Below are positions 25,752 to 37,100 of a DNA stretch of 64,000 nucleotides, in pieces (positions within the stretch are counted from its first letter, which is position 1; each line of letters begins with the position of its first letter). The DNA is from Sphagnum compactum (taxonomy: Eukaryota; Bryophyta; Sphagnopsida; Sphagnales): NCBI GenBank assembly GCA_965153455.1, contig OZ234496.1, positions 5,713,207-5,777,206 on the forward strand. Direction: 5' to 3'. Both the position numbers and the translations under genes were made by a program. The notes beneath the pieces are model-generated. The model did not search any database and was not told the DNA's origin. It worked only from the letters and a program-made list of their open reading frames with translations.

Positions 25752-28700
25752 AATCAAAGATCGAGCATGTTGAAGAACACCATATAGTGTAGCTCTTGGA
25801 TTTGAAGAACCAGGATTTACCGTTTTACCATTTTTACCAAATATACAGTCTCTTCATTTGTCGATGTGTGTAGGTTTATTCCATTTGTATACTCTGCAGT
25901 TTCACCCTAGTTTTAGTGGTTGGTTGCTCAGGCCTAAGGCTAGTACTAGATTTGTCACCTACTTCAGTGTTGAGCCAAAGCAAATCTGGTTTCTGGTGTT
26001 GGTAGCTTGGTTCCTGCAGCTAACTCCATGTCACTCACATTTTGAGTTGAGGTGTATATAGATACTTGGCTACCACCAGGTGGTCATTAGTGATTACGTT
26101 CTCTGAGGGTTGGATGTTACAACTTCTACTCCAGATTTCACAATATAGTACCAACAAATGTTCCATACATGATTAGGGCAGCAGTCAAGGATGTTGAGAT
26201 ACATGTATGGAAGATGTGCTCAGAGAAGGGCAAGTGATGGAAGGTGTGTTCCAAGCTTTTCAAAGCTATGAAAACATTGTATTAAAGCATACACTTAACT
26301 GGAGTTGATGTGTTTGGAAGGATTATGCCAGTTTGTAGGAATAGACATTATGTCCAGTCTTCAAACTCAGCTCCCTTTTGTTAAAGCTTCAGGGATCAAG
26401 AGATTACTGAGAGCATGTGAAAGCTTCTTGAGACTCTAAAATTCCGAAGAAGTTTTGGACTTCCAGTGCATTTCAAAATCTCTTGGGGATGTGTTCAAAT
26501 GGTGTTTGGTTATGTGGTGTGTTTAATGAAAGAAATTTACTAGCAGGAAGTGTGCCTCATGCAAATGTAAGGAATGCATTTAAGCTTGACAAATATGTCC
26601 CTTTTTGAGTGTAATAGATGCATGTGAAAAACAGCTTGATGGGGGCATGATTCTCTAAAGTGTGTACCATAGATTATGCCTGCATAATTAGTAGACAACA
26701 ATCTGAACAAGCATAGTACCTCACGGCCACAATAGTGAGTGGCCTCTTTAATGAGAACATTGACTTCACATTGCTATAGTTCTGGAACCACTTCCCTCGT
26801 AAATTACAACCCTTTCATTATTCCTCATTTGTCAATGCATAGTTTTTGAGCTTCATCTCTTGAGAAACAGCTATCTACAAAGGCTAGAGCTTGAAGAGTT
26901 TGAGCAAGAATCGCATCGAGCTTGTAAGAGAAACCACAGCTTTATGAAGGATAGCATTGGTGGCAAAATGTAGTCTGAGCTTTGATTATATCTGTTGGAA
27001 TGTAGACAGATTCCTGATGTTATTATGTTTCTCAAGTGTATAGTTTGGGACATGAAAGAAACACTCTGAAGAAAAGCACCAAATCAGGCCAAGTTTGCTT
27101 CTTCTTGTGGGTAATGGAAAACTCAAGTCTCACCGGATTTCTTTTTCTTGAGTATTGTCTCCTTGCAAGCTTGTTATCTATGAATTTTTCTTGCATTAAG
27201 TGACCAGTCTGTCTACCCTAGGATCTTCAGGTGCTGGAGCAACTGTTGTATTAATGAGCTTTGTTGGGGGCTGTAAGGTCAGCTTCAAAGCATTGGCTAC
27301 TCTACAAAAGTGTTGCTACTGTATGTTGAAAGGTTTTTGCCCCTGACCCCACCATATCAGTAGCCCGCTTCCTTGCCTGCAGCCAAAATGTTTTTTTATT
27401 TAAGATATTTGCTTTTAAAACTCTCGTTTGTTTTGATTTAGAGCAAAAGTTTTCTGTCATTTAGAGTTACTTTTTTTAAGAGTTGTCTTTAGTGTTCAGT
27501 TTGACTGTTTGGCACTGCAACGAGTGCAGCACTAATTGTGGTGCCAGACATGCAGTCAATACACATACAAATTGCAGAACAATTGCCTGTGAATTCAGGC
27601 AGAGTTAGTAAATGCACAGATGGGAGCAAGCCCTAGGAGAGAGGTAACTGAACAAACTGTGATTGCCACCATTGTGAATTGCAGGAAGTATACCTTCCGT
27701 CACTGCTTGCTTCTCGTGTTGGCATGAGAAGTATTAACACAGTAATATCATAGCTGCAGGCTTTGCATTTTGGTGTCAAATGTTTACTTTGATTGTGGGA
27801 CTTCCTCCAACACAGTAGCAGTGTCCAAACTTTCAGGGAGTGTTAGTATCCTTGTGGCTTGATTGTGTATAGACTGGAATATTCCTTGAGGCTTATAAAC
27901 TACAAGTTTGTGCAAGTGTGAAGCTACTTCATGGGTTTGTTATCTCAAATCCATCTTGCACAAGGTATACAGACATCACTGATGGTCAGCTAAATTAGCA
28001 AACAATGAGATTTCCCACAGCAGTCATGAGATCTTTTGAAAATCCTTTGGTACATGGGTGAAACAAATGCATGTTTTCCAGGGCTGTTAAAAGCAGGGAA
28101 TTGTTTCACCCATGTAGAAAGGGTGAAGAGGAAGAAAAGAAAGATCAAGAAGTAGCACTGTTAGGAGAGGAAGAGCAAACATAAACGTGACAAGGAACAT
28201 GGGAAGGATTTTTGTTTTAGCACTGCAGCTAGCCCAGGGGCAACTACACAAACGTTGTAAACAACCACATTGGTGAATGGTATATTGTACCCAACTTTTG
28301 AAATGTGGTTCTTAGCCATGTGTTACCAGATAGTTGAGAGAATTTGATGTGTGCAAGAACCTGTTGTACTGCATTTAGTGTTGATGTTGGTCCCAGAAAT
28401 GCACTAGACTTGTTTCAATTGTGGTTTTGGCAGCTGCATAAGTTTTGATTCTCATCCAGGTTTTTATTACTATATCTCAATTTGATGCTTAGCTCAGACA
28501 CTGAAAGTTGAAAACAATTCTGAGGAATTGCAAGATTCCATTTAGCAGCCAAGCTAAACTAATCTGCAAATTGTAACAGGAACTCAGATGAATACAATTC
28601 AAGGCAGTCTCTGGAGTCCGGATACTAACATGTAAAGACTAATCATAGCAAATCCATGATGAAAATTACTTTGTCCATTTTACCTCTTTTTCTTTGCTTT

Positions 28701-30890
28701 TCTTTTCTTTTTGTCAATTTTTTTCATTCTGCAGTTATGGTGTATCCCCATCTCAACATTGGGGTCCATGGAAAGTCATCAATGAAACTGCATGGAGGTT
28801 GGAACTTGGACCCAAATCAATGGCTGTAAGACATACAATCCCATGATAAATTTAGTTCTACATGCATGAGGTGATTGATGTGTAATACTTGTGCTGACAT
28901 AAAAATGAAGTACCCAACAAAACACCTAGACAGCCCTTTCAAATCCCCATTCACGCAACTGGGAGAGAGTTGAGGAGAGTTGAGCTTGCGGTGATGAGAA
29001 TTATGGGACGTTTGAAGTGTGAAAACCTGTTAGGCACATCTATTCACTGCATCCTTAATTTGCCTTGGGTTCATTTTTTTCTTGCTCTTGTTCCACCTAT
29101 TTTCTCTTCATATTCTCCTTCATGTTTCTTCTCATATTCCTCTTTTACACATTGTCTCACATTGTGTTCACAGAAGTCTCCTCCTCTTGTGGAAATTCTT
29201 CTCACATTGAAAACATGCTGACACTGTTGACACTGAATACCAAGTAGACTCAGAAGAGCAATATGAACAATTTCTGCTCTTTCTCTTCCTCCTCTTCAAT
29301 CCTTTTTACACATTCAAGTTGGAAAAAGTAGGGCTAGATTGCATGCATTTATTGGCTCTGCTTAGAGGGAATTAAGCTTGGCATTTGTGTGAGATTTTGG
29401 TATAGAAAACCAAGCTTCATGGAATGCAAAGAGTTCCTGAAAGTTCAAAGTTCAAACTCTTGACACTGTGTTGGAGGAAGGCCAACAACCAACATGACTA
29501 TTCTGACATAAATTGTAAAGTCTGTGACTAATGGTATTACTGGATTGTACTTGTCATGCCAAGATGAGAGGCCGGCAGTTAGTTAGCATGGCTGCACTTG
29601 CCCAATTTAAACAATAAGTGCATTCACATAGCATGCACCTGGAATAGCAATCAAGATGTAGAATCATGGAAGTTCCATTTTGTCGAAATTGGACTGGAAG
29701 CCTCTCCATAGTCTCAGGCAACTTTTTTTCTCTTACTCAAACTTTTGTAACTTGCAAAAGGAAGTTTTCTCAGATCTCTTCAGTTTGAATCATTTGGTTC
29801 ACACTTATTCTGAGACTACACGGTATTCAGTGTCAACAGTGTCAGCACGTTTTCAATGTCAAGCTCCTACATGATCAGTTGCAAACCTGGTGCCAAATCT
29901 CAGGTGAATTTCGATAGCCTTTGTCAATATGGATTTGTCAAAGGCATTGGGACCAATTACATTCGCATATTGCTGGTACCAATACTTTTACCGACCAACT
30001 CCCCATGTTCATCTCCAAAATACCGATGCTTCTTCTGAGTAGCCTCTGATCAAATCCAATTCTGTGACTCATCTTTACATCCCACCACATTCTGCACCAC
30101 ACCAATTCTGCAGTGCTCATTCACAATCAAAACTATATCCTATTGTGCTCAAAACTTTGTGAAACAGCCCTCCCAATTTGCAAATAACCCTTCTTAACTC
30201 AATCCTTTCTACAGATATTGAATGAGATTACATTGGATCTCCTGATCTCTGCTCATATGAAGGGGTAAAGGCTACACAACCAATGGCCATGGGAATTGGA
30301 CAGCACATGACACCCACCCCTCACCCCCACCCCCCAACCACACACACAGAAATTGCTGTGTTCCTCTTCAAATCCATGCTGCAGGATGATAGGTTGTTAG
30401 AGATTTTGTGAATTCCAACATTGACTTTATCTTCTAGCTATTGTGAACATCATGTTCAAAGACAAGAGGCCTACATTGGTTTCTTGATTTGATCTTCTAA
30501 TTCTTACTCTAAACCTTCCAGATCTACACCTCCAAAGTCCGAGAACCCGAAATTGATCTGAGTTCTTTGCTTGAGAAAAGCTTCTTACCATCAACAGCTG
30601 CTTCTTCGCAGTATAATGATGCATTCCATAGACTTAAGAATTGTTTTGTTCTGAAACCTTTGCTCCAATCTCTGCTTTACTTCACCGAAGCCAAATCTGC
30701 ACATCAAAGCTGCTGCTGCCACAATGGAAGGTTTTGATACAGTTTCAATACAGTATTCAGTTTCACAAGCTGATCTCCATCCTATGATGTCATCTGTGTT
30801 GAGAAAGCTTTGGTAGCAAATTGCACTGCTTGAAGTTGGGACAGCATCTTCTTCAGCTCACACATGGATGCACTGGTCAGCTCAATTTTG
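25752..30890. other. 5.1-kb region without a recognised gene
   Basis: This lies between the convergent sorting nexin and VQ genes. Short open frames show no known motif. The best coding-like signal is a 91-nt block at 28735-28825 with strong splice borders (see the separate entry). A pyrimidine-rich stretch lies at 28680-28732, a C-rich run at about 30310-30340. The first few hundred bases presumably hold the sorting nexin 3' UTR, the last ones the VQ 3' UTR. Confidence 0.5.
28735..28825 (+). other. Isolated exon-like block of unknown function
   Basis: A long polypyrimidine tract ends in ttctgcag, followed by a 91-nt segment ending at a gtaaga donor. One frame is open throughout and has coding-like composition, beginning YGVSPSQHWGPWKVINE and ending LELGPKSMA. 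No family is recognised. It could be an exon of a non-coding RNA, a pseudogene remnant or chance; no partner exons were found. Confidence 0.25.
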
Positions 30891-31946
30891 CTAAGAGGTT
30901 TCAGAAGCCCGAGGAGATGTCAAGGGGAAAAGGGTTAGGAGCTCAGGCTGGGAACGAGGACGTTGAAACGTGGGAGAAGGGTGCATGAAGAAGTGCGAAG
31001 TGTCCTTTTTTCTTCCTTCAGCTGAGTTAGAGTGCAGGCTTGGTTTGGTCAATCCGGCAGAACAAGGCTCCTCAAATGTGTTGGGAGTGGTGGGAGCATG
31101 TGTCTTGTCAAACACATCCAATGTCAGAGGAGTGATGGTGGTGACACGGCTGGGTGAAAGAGTGGGGACAAAGTTTTGGCTGGAAGGAGACAGACGATCA
31201 GCTACTGCTGAAGGAGACAATCCACCATAGCTAGCCGTTCCTCGTTTGAATGCAGCAGCAGCTCCCAGTCCTTTGACCTCCAGCTTCTTGATGGTATTGG
31301 AAGTCTGTCTCCTCTCATGTAGCTTGAAGGGAGGTCTGCGAGCGGTCAAGTCACCCACAGGTTTCGGGATGAGTCCCCCGAATGTGCTGTCAGGCTTTTG
31401 TTGTGTGCCTGGGGTTTCAACAGGACCACAACAACCCCTTGCTGCTGCTTGCCTGGATGTCATGGTGATGGGAAATTTCTCCAAGTCCGAGTCTGAAGCC
31501 CCTGTCAGCTTTTGCACCAGCTCTCTGAAACTGGATGTGTCAACCTGGACAAAGGTGGTCTTGGATGCAAATTCTTGAGTGGTAGCTGTGGAAGCGACAG
31601 ATCCAGAACCCACTCCAGAAGGGCTGAGAGGTTGTCGCTTGGAAGCCGAGGGAGACAGCAAGGGAGGACTTATGATTCCTCCTCCGCTGGATGCAGACCC
31701 CAGTTTCCGCTTCTTGCAGCCCACCTCGTTGACGGAGGAAGCGGAGAGATCATCACTGCCAGTGCTCTCCGCACACGTATCTGGCTGCGGCTGCACCGGC
31801 GAGTTGCTAAGCTGGAAACTGGGAGGAGTTGGAGGAGGATACACGGGGCTGCTTCCGAATCTGGAGTCTGGAGCAGATGAGTTGTTCTTCTGCTGCCGCG
31901 TGGTTCCTCTTCCAGGCTCTACTACTTGGAACCCTATGGTGCTCAT
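30891..31946 (-). CDS. VQ-motif protein (MAPK-substrate VQ4/VQ13/VQ31/VQ33-like class), intronless
   Basis: VQ proteins are nuclear cofactors that bind WRKY factors; this subclass is phosphorylated by MPK3/MPK6 in angiosperms. The 351-residue protein has TTFVQVDTSS followed by the VQ core FRELVQKLTG (~140-149). Further on is a KLHERR block (~208-213) and the subclass C-terminal signature HPSP...PELLTLFPLTSPRAS (322-348). Many SP/TP sites (for example LSPS at several places, TPLT, TPNT, HPSP, TSPR) fit MAPK targeting. The start chosen is the ATG at 31946. The frame stays open further upstream, with another ATG at 32102 that would add 52 residues, and on through a GA microsatellite, so the N-terminus is uncertain. 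Confidence 0.88.
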   Translation of the reverse strand: MSTIGFQVVEPGRGTTRQQKNNSSAPDSRFGSSPVYPPPTPPSFQLSNSPVQPQPDTCAESTGSDDLSASSVNEVGCKKRKLGSASSGGGIISPPLLSPSASKRQPLSPSGVGSGSVASTATTQEFASKTTFVQVDTSSFRELVQKLTGASDSDLEKFPITMTSRQAAARGCCGPVETPGTQQKPDSTFGGLIPKPVGDLTARRPPFKLHERRQTSNTIKKLEVKGLGAAAAFKRGTASYGGLSPSAVADRLSPSSQNFVPTLSPSRVTTITPLTLDVFDKTHAPTTPNTFEEPCSAGLTKPSLHSNSAEGRKKDTSHFFMHPSPTFQRPRSQPELLTLFPLTSPRASETS

Positions 31947-32136
31947 CTTCTCAGATAGCTTGCTGAGGCGCGGCGTTGTCTGATGAGAAGAAGGATGATA
32001 GCCCGAACATTCCAGGGTTGTTGTTGCGTGCCTCTGGGTCTTGGATTCATCACGGACTGCAGAATAGTTGGAAAATACGCTCTCTCCATGCTCGTACTGC
32101 ATATCTTTTCCGCCAGTTGCCTCCAAACACCGATTC

Positions 32137-32143
32137 ACACACA

Positions 32144-32225
<82 letters not shown>
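32137..32225. repeat. Compound (CA)(CT)n(CA)n microsatellite in the VQ leader
   Basis: A ~56-bp CT tract is flanked by CA tracts on both sides. On the VQ sense strand it reads (TG)n(GA)n(TG)n, a GAGA-type element lying 190-280 bp upstream of the chosen ATG. All three frames are open through it, producing Arg-Glu or Ser-Leu dipeptide repeats in conceptual translation. Confidence 0.95.
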
Positions 32226-33373
32226 AGCAAGCAAATTTCGTGTACCCCAACTATACTCTTTGCGAAGCAAGCGCCAGCCTCTCTCTCCAAGGTAACAACA
32301 ACATCGGGGACTCCGCCTCCGGTTTGCCTCCGGGGCAGAATGCGCCCCTTATACACAAAACACAAAAGAAGCACTTGAGCTTCCAACACCCACGTCACGC
32401 CTCAAAGAAAATAATTCCCTCCGATCCCAAATCCAAAAGAAAGATCACAACAACAGACCCGCACAACCCACATCCAACTTCCCAAACACACACACACACC
32501 CAACAAACCAAACAAACAAAACAGAAAAAACGGCCTTTGGCAGAACCTACAACGTTCGACAGACACTGGATTCCGAAACCAATCTCCCCCCCCCCCCCCG
32601 CCCCCACTTCTTGTTGATCTTATTGTTCTCTCCACACCTCCTTCGTCAACTAGGTACCTCACACACAACCCCACCAAAAACAAGAAAAGAAGACCCCCCC
32701 CTCCCCCCCCAAAACAAAAAGTGCTGCTTTTGCTTGTGCGAGATTGCCACAAATAGAGAGAGATACGTCGTCTCAATAGAGCAATTCTTCCCAAGTTATT
32801 GATTAGTACTTACACCACCCATCCGTCACTGCTGCGCACGTTTGAGAATGCAACAAAATCTAGAAGGAAGAGCGAGGGAGCAAGCGAGAGAGAGAGAGAG
32901 AGAAGAAGAGGAAGCGGTAGAAGAAGAAGAAGAAAAAGAAGAAACCAAATGTGCGCGCGCGGGAAATGGGGGTGACGCTCCTGGCATGATTCTTTCCTTA
33001 CTTACGTCGTAGGACTGACAAACGTTAACCTACATTGTCACGCCCCAGTGTTGTTTTCTATAACTGGCATTCTTCCGCATCTGTCGCGCCTCGCCGTTGT
33101 CGTTTCCACTGGACCGTTGCTATCGCTCGCTCGCTCGCTCTCTCTCTCTCTAAGATGATATTACCGTATTATTACGGAACGGGCAATCGGCTGCCCGCTA
33201 CTCTCGGTAAGCTGCCCTCGGCGAGCCTCGTTTACGCGAGACGGGCAGCGCACCCAGCGGCTTCCGCCCATTTTATGTGTGTAAGCTGCCCTTGGCAAGC
33301 CGCTTAGGGCAAGACTGGTCAGCACACTTACCCAGCATAATGGGCAGCTGCAAGCCTTTTCCATTCATTGTAA

Positions 33374-33464
33374 GGTAAAGCCCATGGGGGTGGGCTTTTG
33401 AAGAATAAGGGCCCTATAGGGTAAAAGCTCATGTGGGTGGGTTTTAGAAGAATAAGGGCCCTAT
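33374..33464. repeat. Two-copy ~45-bp direct repeat
   Basis: Two tandem units share ggtaaagc-catg, a gtgggttttg-like core and the ending gaagaataagggccctat. The copies (33374-33418, 33419-33464) differ by a few bases. They mark the transition from the gene-bearing to the AT-rich half. Confidence 0.8.
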
Positions 33465-33701
33465 GAGGCAGAGCCAAGCATTGCCCAATTCCAATAAAGC
33501 TCACCATGAAGACATTACACGATGTAAAAATTGCCATGCTTTTTTTTATCCCCGATGGGTATCATAGAAACAAAATTGACAACAAGCATTTCGAGGAATA
33601 AAATTGCCCATCTCTATTGGCATTTCATGTTTTGAAACATATGTCACAATCAAAGCACATATTACACCTCATAAGGCGCCGGGCAACTACACTAGTCTTT
33701 T

Positions 33702-34160
33702 CCTAATGGGTTTTCCACGAGATTCATTTCACAATTTCAGAGTTTTTTTCCTATTGGATGTGACCAGAAGAATCCTTCCACAATTTGTAAGAGTTTTCAT
33801 AATTGGATTTTCCCCAAATACTCATACCCAAAATTTGAGAGACATTATTTTTCCTATTGGATTCCACAAGAGGTTCTTTCTCCACAATTTAAGATAAATT
33901 TGGAAAAAAACGATTAGCTACACAATTTTAGATAATGGATCCCCTAAGAAGTTTCTTTGCAATAGGTATGAGAGACTGTACTAAATTGGATGATTCCTCA
34001 ATCACGAGTGCCACAGTTTGGATCACATGAGAGTTTTCTCCACAATTTGACCAATTTTTTTCAGTGTGATTCCACAAGATGAATCACAAGAGGTTTTGAC
34101 ATTTTGACATCTCTCCTCTTGATTTTTCAAAAGAGTTTACCATAATTCACAAGATTTTTC
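33702..34160. repeat. Degenerate minisatellite, ~58-65 bp unit
   Basis: Repeated strings of the type ttttcctattggattccac-aag, then ctccacaatttgagaga, recur through this stretch with many substitutions. An open frame at 33604-33897 is just this repeat translated. No terminal structures are recognised. Confidence 0.6.
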
Positions 34161-37100
34161 TATTGATTCCTATAAGAGTTTCTCAACAAATTTTAAGTTG
34201 AGAATGTTTTTTCATTCAATATGCTATTTATCAGGTTGATATTGTGGAAAGCAAAAACAACAACAATGTCAACACAAAGACTCCCTTGTTAAATTGAGTT
34301 GGGGAATTGTGTAAACCCATGTGAAATGGCATGTGCACACAAAATAAAAGTTCTAAAGAGCCTATCAATCACCAATCCACTCTTTGGACAAAACGACTTT
34401 TGCTTTTATTGTGTTTGTTTTGATGAATCACATTTGCACGGCTTGGCACTCAAGAAGTTGTGATTTTACATAGCAAAGGAACACCACCACCTGACATTGG
34501 CTATGTATTCCTATGGTCAATTTAGGGCTTATAGCCACCATTACATTTATAGTATGTTCAAAGTGCATTGAGAAATCATAGCTTCAAAAATGTTAGTCCA
34601 AGTTAACATTATAATGATGGATTACATGATTTGGTTTAGTTTGAGGTTCTCATGCTCAAAAAACTTAACTTCATCTAGATAGTAATCTATATGTTTGAAT
34701 AGGTATTTGATTTGCTTTGTGAACATGGTTCACCTTCTCTTTGTGCTTTTGGTATCATTGAAATGCTTTGGATGAGAAATGTGCAAAAGGCCATTTCACA
34801 AATTTCAAGAAAATGGAACAAAAGTTATTGAATTTAGCATGATTTTTGTATCATAAATGAAAATATTTTTTGCAAAGTTATGTCTTTTAAAGCAATGAAG
34901 ATGATCCCACTTGGACCAAGGGCACAAAGCTCCATTAGTTAATACAAAAAATAAATACCTTCTTGATAAAGCTAGCTTCCATGTGTAAATCTCACATGTT
35001 TTCAATCTTTTATTATATATTAAAAAATAGACAATTTTCAATGAATGAAGAGGGCTTGGGAAATTACAAAGGGAAAATTAGTGAAAAAAGTTAAGTAAAA
35101 ATTTTTTGTCGTTGGATCAACAACAAATGACAACTACAAGCACATGAATGAAATTACACCATGGTTTTTGGCAATGATGCTTGTTAATGGTTATGGCTGC
35201 ATCATCGATGTGAGGATGCACAGAATCAAAGTTTTTCCTATCAACTCACAAATGCAAGTTATTTATAAAATCTTTTTTTTTTCTTTGGATGAGATGTAGG
35301 CAATGAAGTTCTTTCTCCTTCATGTTCAATGAATGATTAGGTACAATCTTCTTTTGTGGTTCAAAGTTTGTATGAGTGTTTCCCCCTATCCCCACACCAT
35401 ATGATGATACTTCAAATTCAATGAATCTTTCATCCAATCAGCACGTTCATCAACTTGACATTTCACCTTAAGATTAACACTAGTTCAATCACCTCTTACA
35501 AGAAATAATCAAAATCAACCATCTTCCACAGTAGCTTGCCTTGTTTACAGGGTGCGGTCAAATCAACCACCTTTCAAACTTGAAAAACATTGAACCTCGT
35601 AGTCATGCTTCAATGAACACCATGGTCATTTATCTTTGAACTTGGAACTTCTATTTTGAACTGAAATTGAAGTAATAAACCTTATTCAACTATTTTACAT
35701 ATAGTAATTAGCTTAAAAAAAAAGGTGATGACAAAAATAACTTTTGTTTCATATTACTATCATCATGTTTATGTTAATTCTTTATTTTAAGCAAGGTTCT
35801 TTTATTTTGTTCATTTATTCCAACAAAACATGTGTAACTCTTTTTTTTACCAACTATGTGCCAAAATCATTTTCTAAGATTTTTTAATCTTTGGGCTAAT
35901 TATCATACATATATTTTTACTTAGTGTTTAAATATCTTTAAATGTAAAATTTAAAATGGGTGGCTTCACAAATGGAAATTTTAAAAATAAAACCTTTTGT
36001 TTGTTAAATGTCCACATGTCTATTAATGACATTCAATTCTCACATGTGTCAAAATGTTTAATAAAAAATTTGCCTCCAATCCTTATAAAATTTTGAATTA
36101 AGCTTTTCCTTTTGCTTGCAAACCCTAAATATTGGAAGGGTTGTGTTACATTATTATAAAACCGCATTTGATCTCCTTTTCCCATAAGATCCATTCACCA
36201 CACATTGCATAACCTTACACTTGCAAATATTAAAAAGTAAATTAAGACTTTTAAAATTTTCATTATGAAAACATAACATGTTGAATACAAAATTTGAAGA
36301 ACTTTAATATAATAAAAGTAAGTAACAAGTAATTCTAAAACTAATTGGTAAATGATTACATTTTTTCTTACCTTTACTTTAAAAGTTGAATATATTTTGA
36401 TTATACTATGAAAATTTTGGAAGACCATAAACATTTTACACCACCATTGAGTTGAAAAAAAAATTAATCTATTTGCAACATATTTTGTGACTTGTGATAT
36501 CTACCTAAATTTTAATGAATCTATTTTAATCTATTTTAAATATATCATCACAAATTTAGCATGCAACGAATTCATAATGCAAATCATGTGAAGTTCATTC
36601 ATTCATAGGTTTGTACATTTTACACATGAATATCATGCATTGAAGATCGTTTGACACATAGATAAATGTGTTGATAGATAAAGTACAAACCTACAAATGA
36701 ACAAATATAACATGAATTTTGCATTTTCTAATAAATTTGTATGTCAAATGTGTTTTCAATGCACAATACTAGTGCATGAAACATACAAATTATGGATGAA
36801 TAAATTTTGTACAATTTCCATTATTAAGTATGAGATGTTAAGTTTGTGTTAATGATTTTAAAATATAATTATAAAAAAGTCAAAAAACATGTGCATATTA
36901 ATCATTGAACTACTTTTGTTTATTATTGTTCATGTTATTTATTAGTATTACTTATGTGTTGTTGTTCATTGCGTTCATTCCTATTCATTATAACTCTTTT
37001 TTTTTTTCCTTTTTCAAAACCATGTGTGTATACATACAAAGGTTATAATATTAGTGTATTAATATATGTAAAGGTGTACCTGTGAATAGATTTGTGTGTA

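Larger units (their letters stand above)
31947..33600. other. VQ gene upstream region with many simple repeats
   Basis: Presumed leader and promoter of the VQ gene. It holds the CT/CA array at 32137-32225, a run of 14 C followed by GC5 at 32587-32605, C-rich runs at 32693-32710, a GA run at about 32889-32902, and CGCT/CT repeats at 33123-33151. From 33181 to 33301 the motif gtaagctgccc (c/t)ggc occurs twice, 74 bp apart. No other gene is recognised. Confidence 0.5.

Noticed and set aside
31512-32617. Plus-strand open frames opposite the VQ gene and through the CT repeat
   Set aside because: They are shadows of the VQ coding strand and microsatellite; no family motif.
33604-33897. Plus-strand ORF of 97 codons
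   Set aside because: It is a translation of the degenerate ~60-bp repeat.
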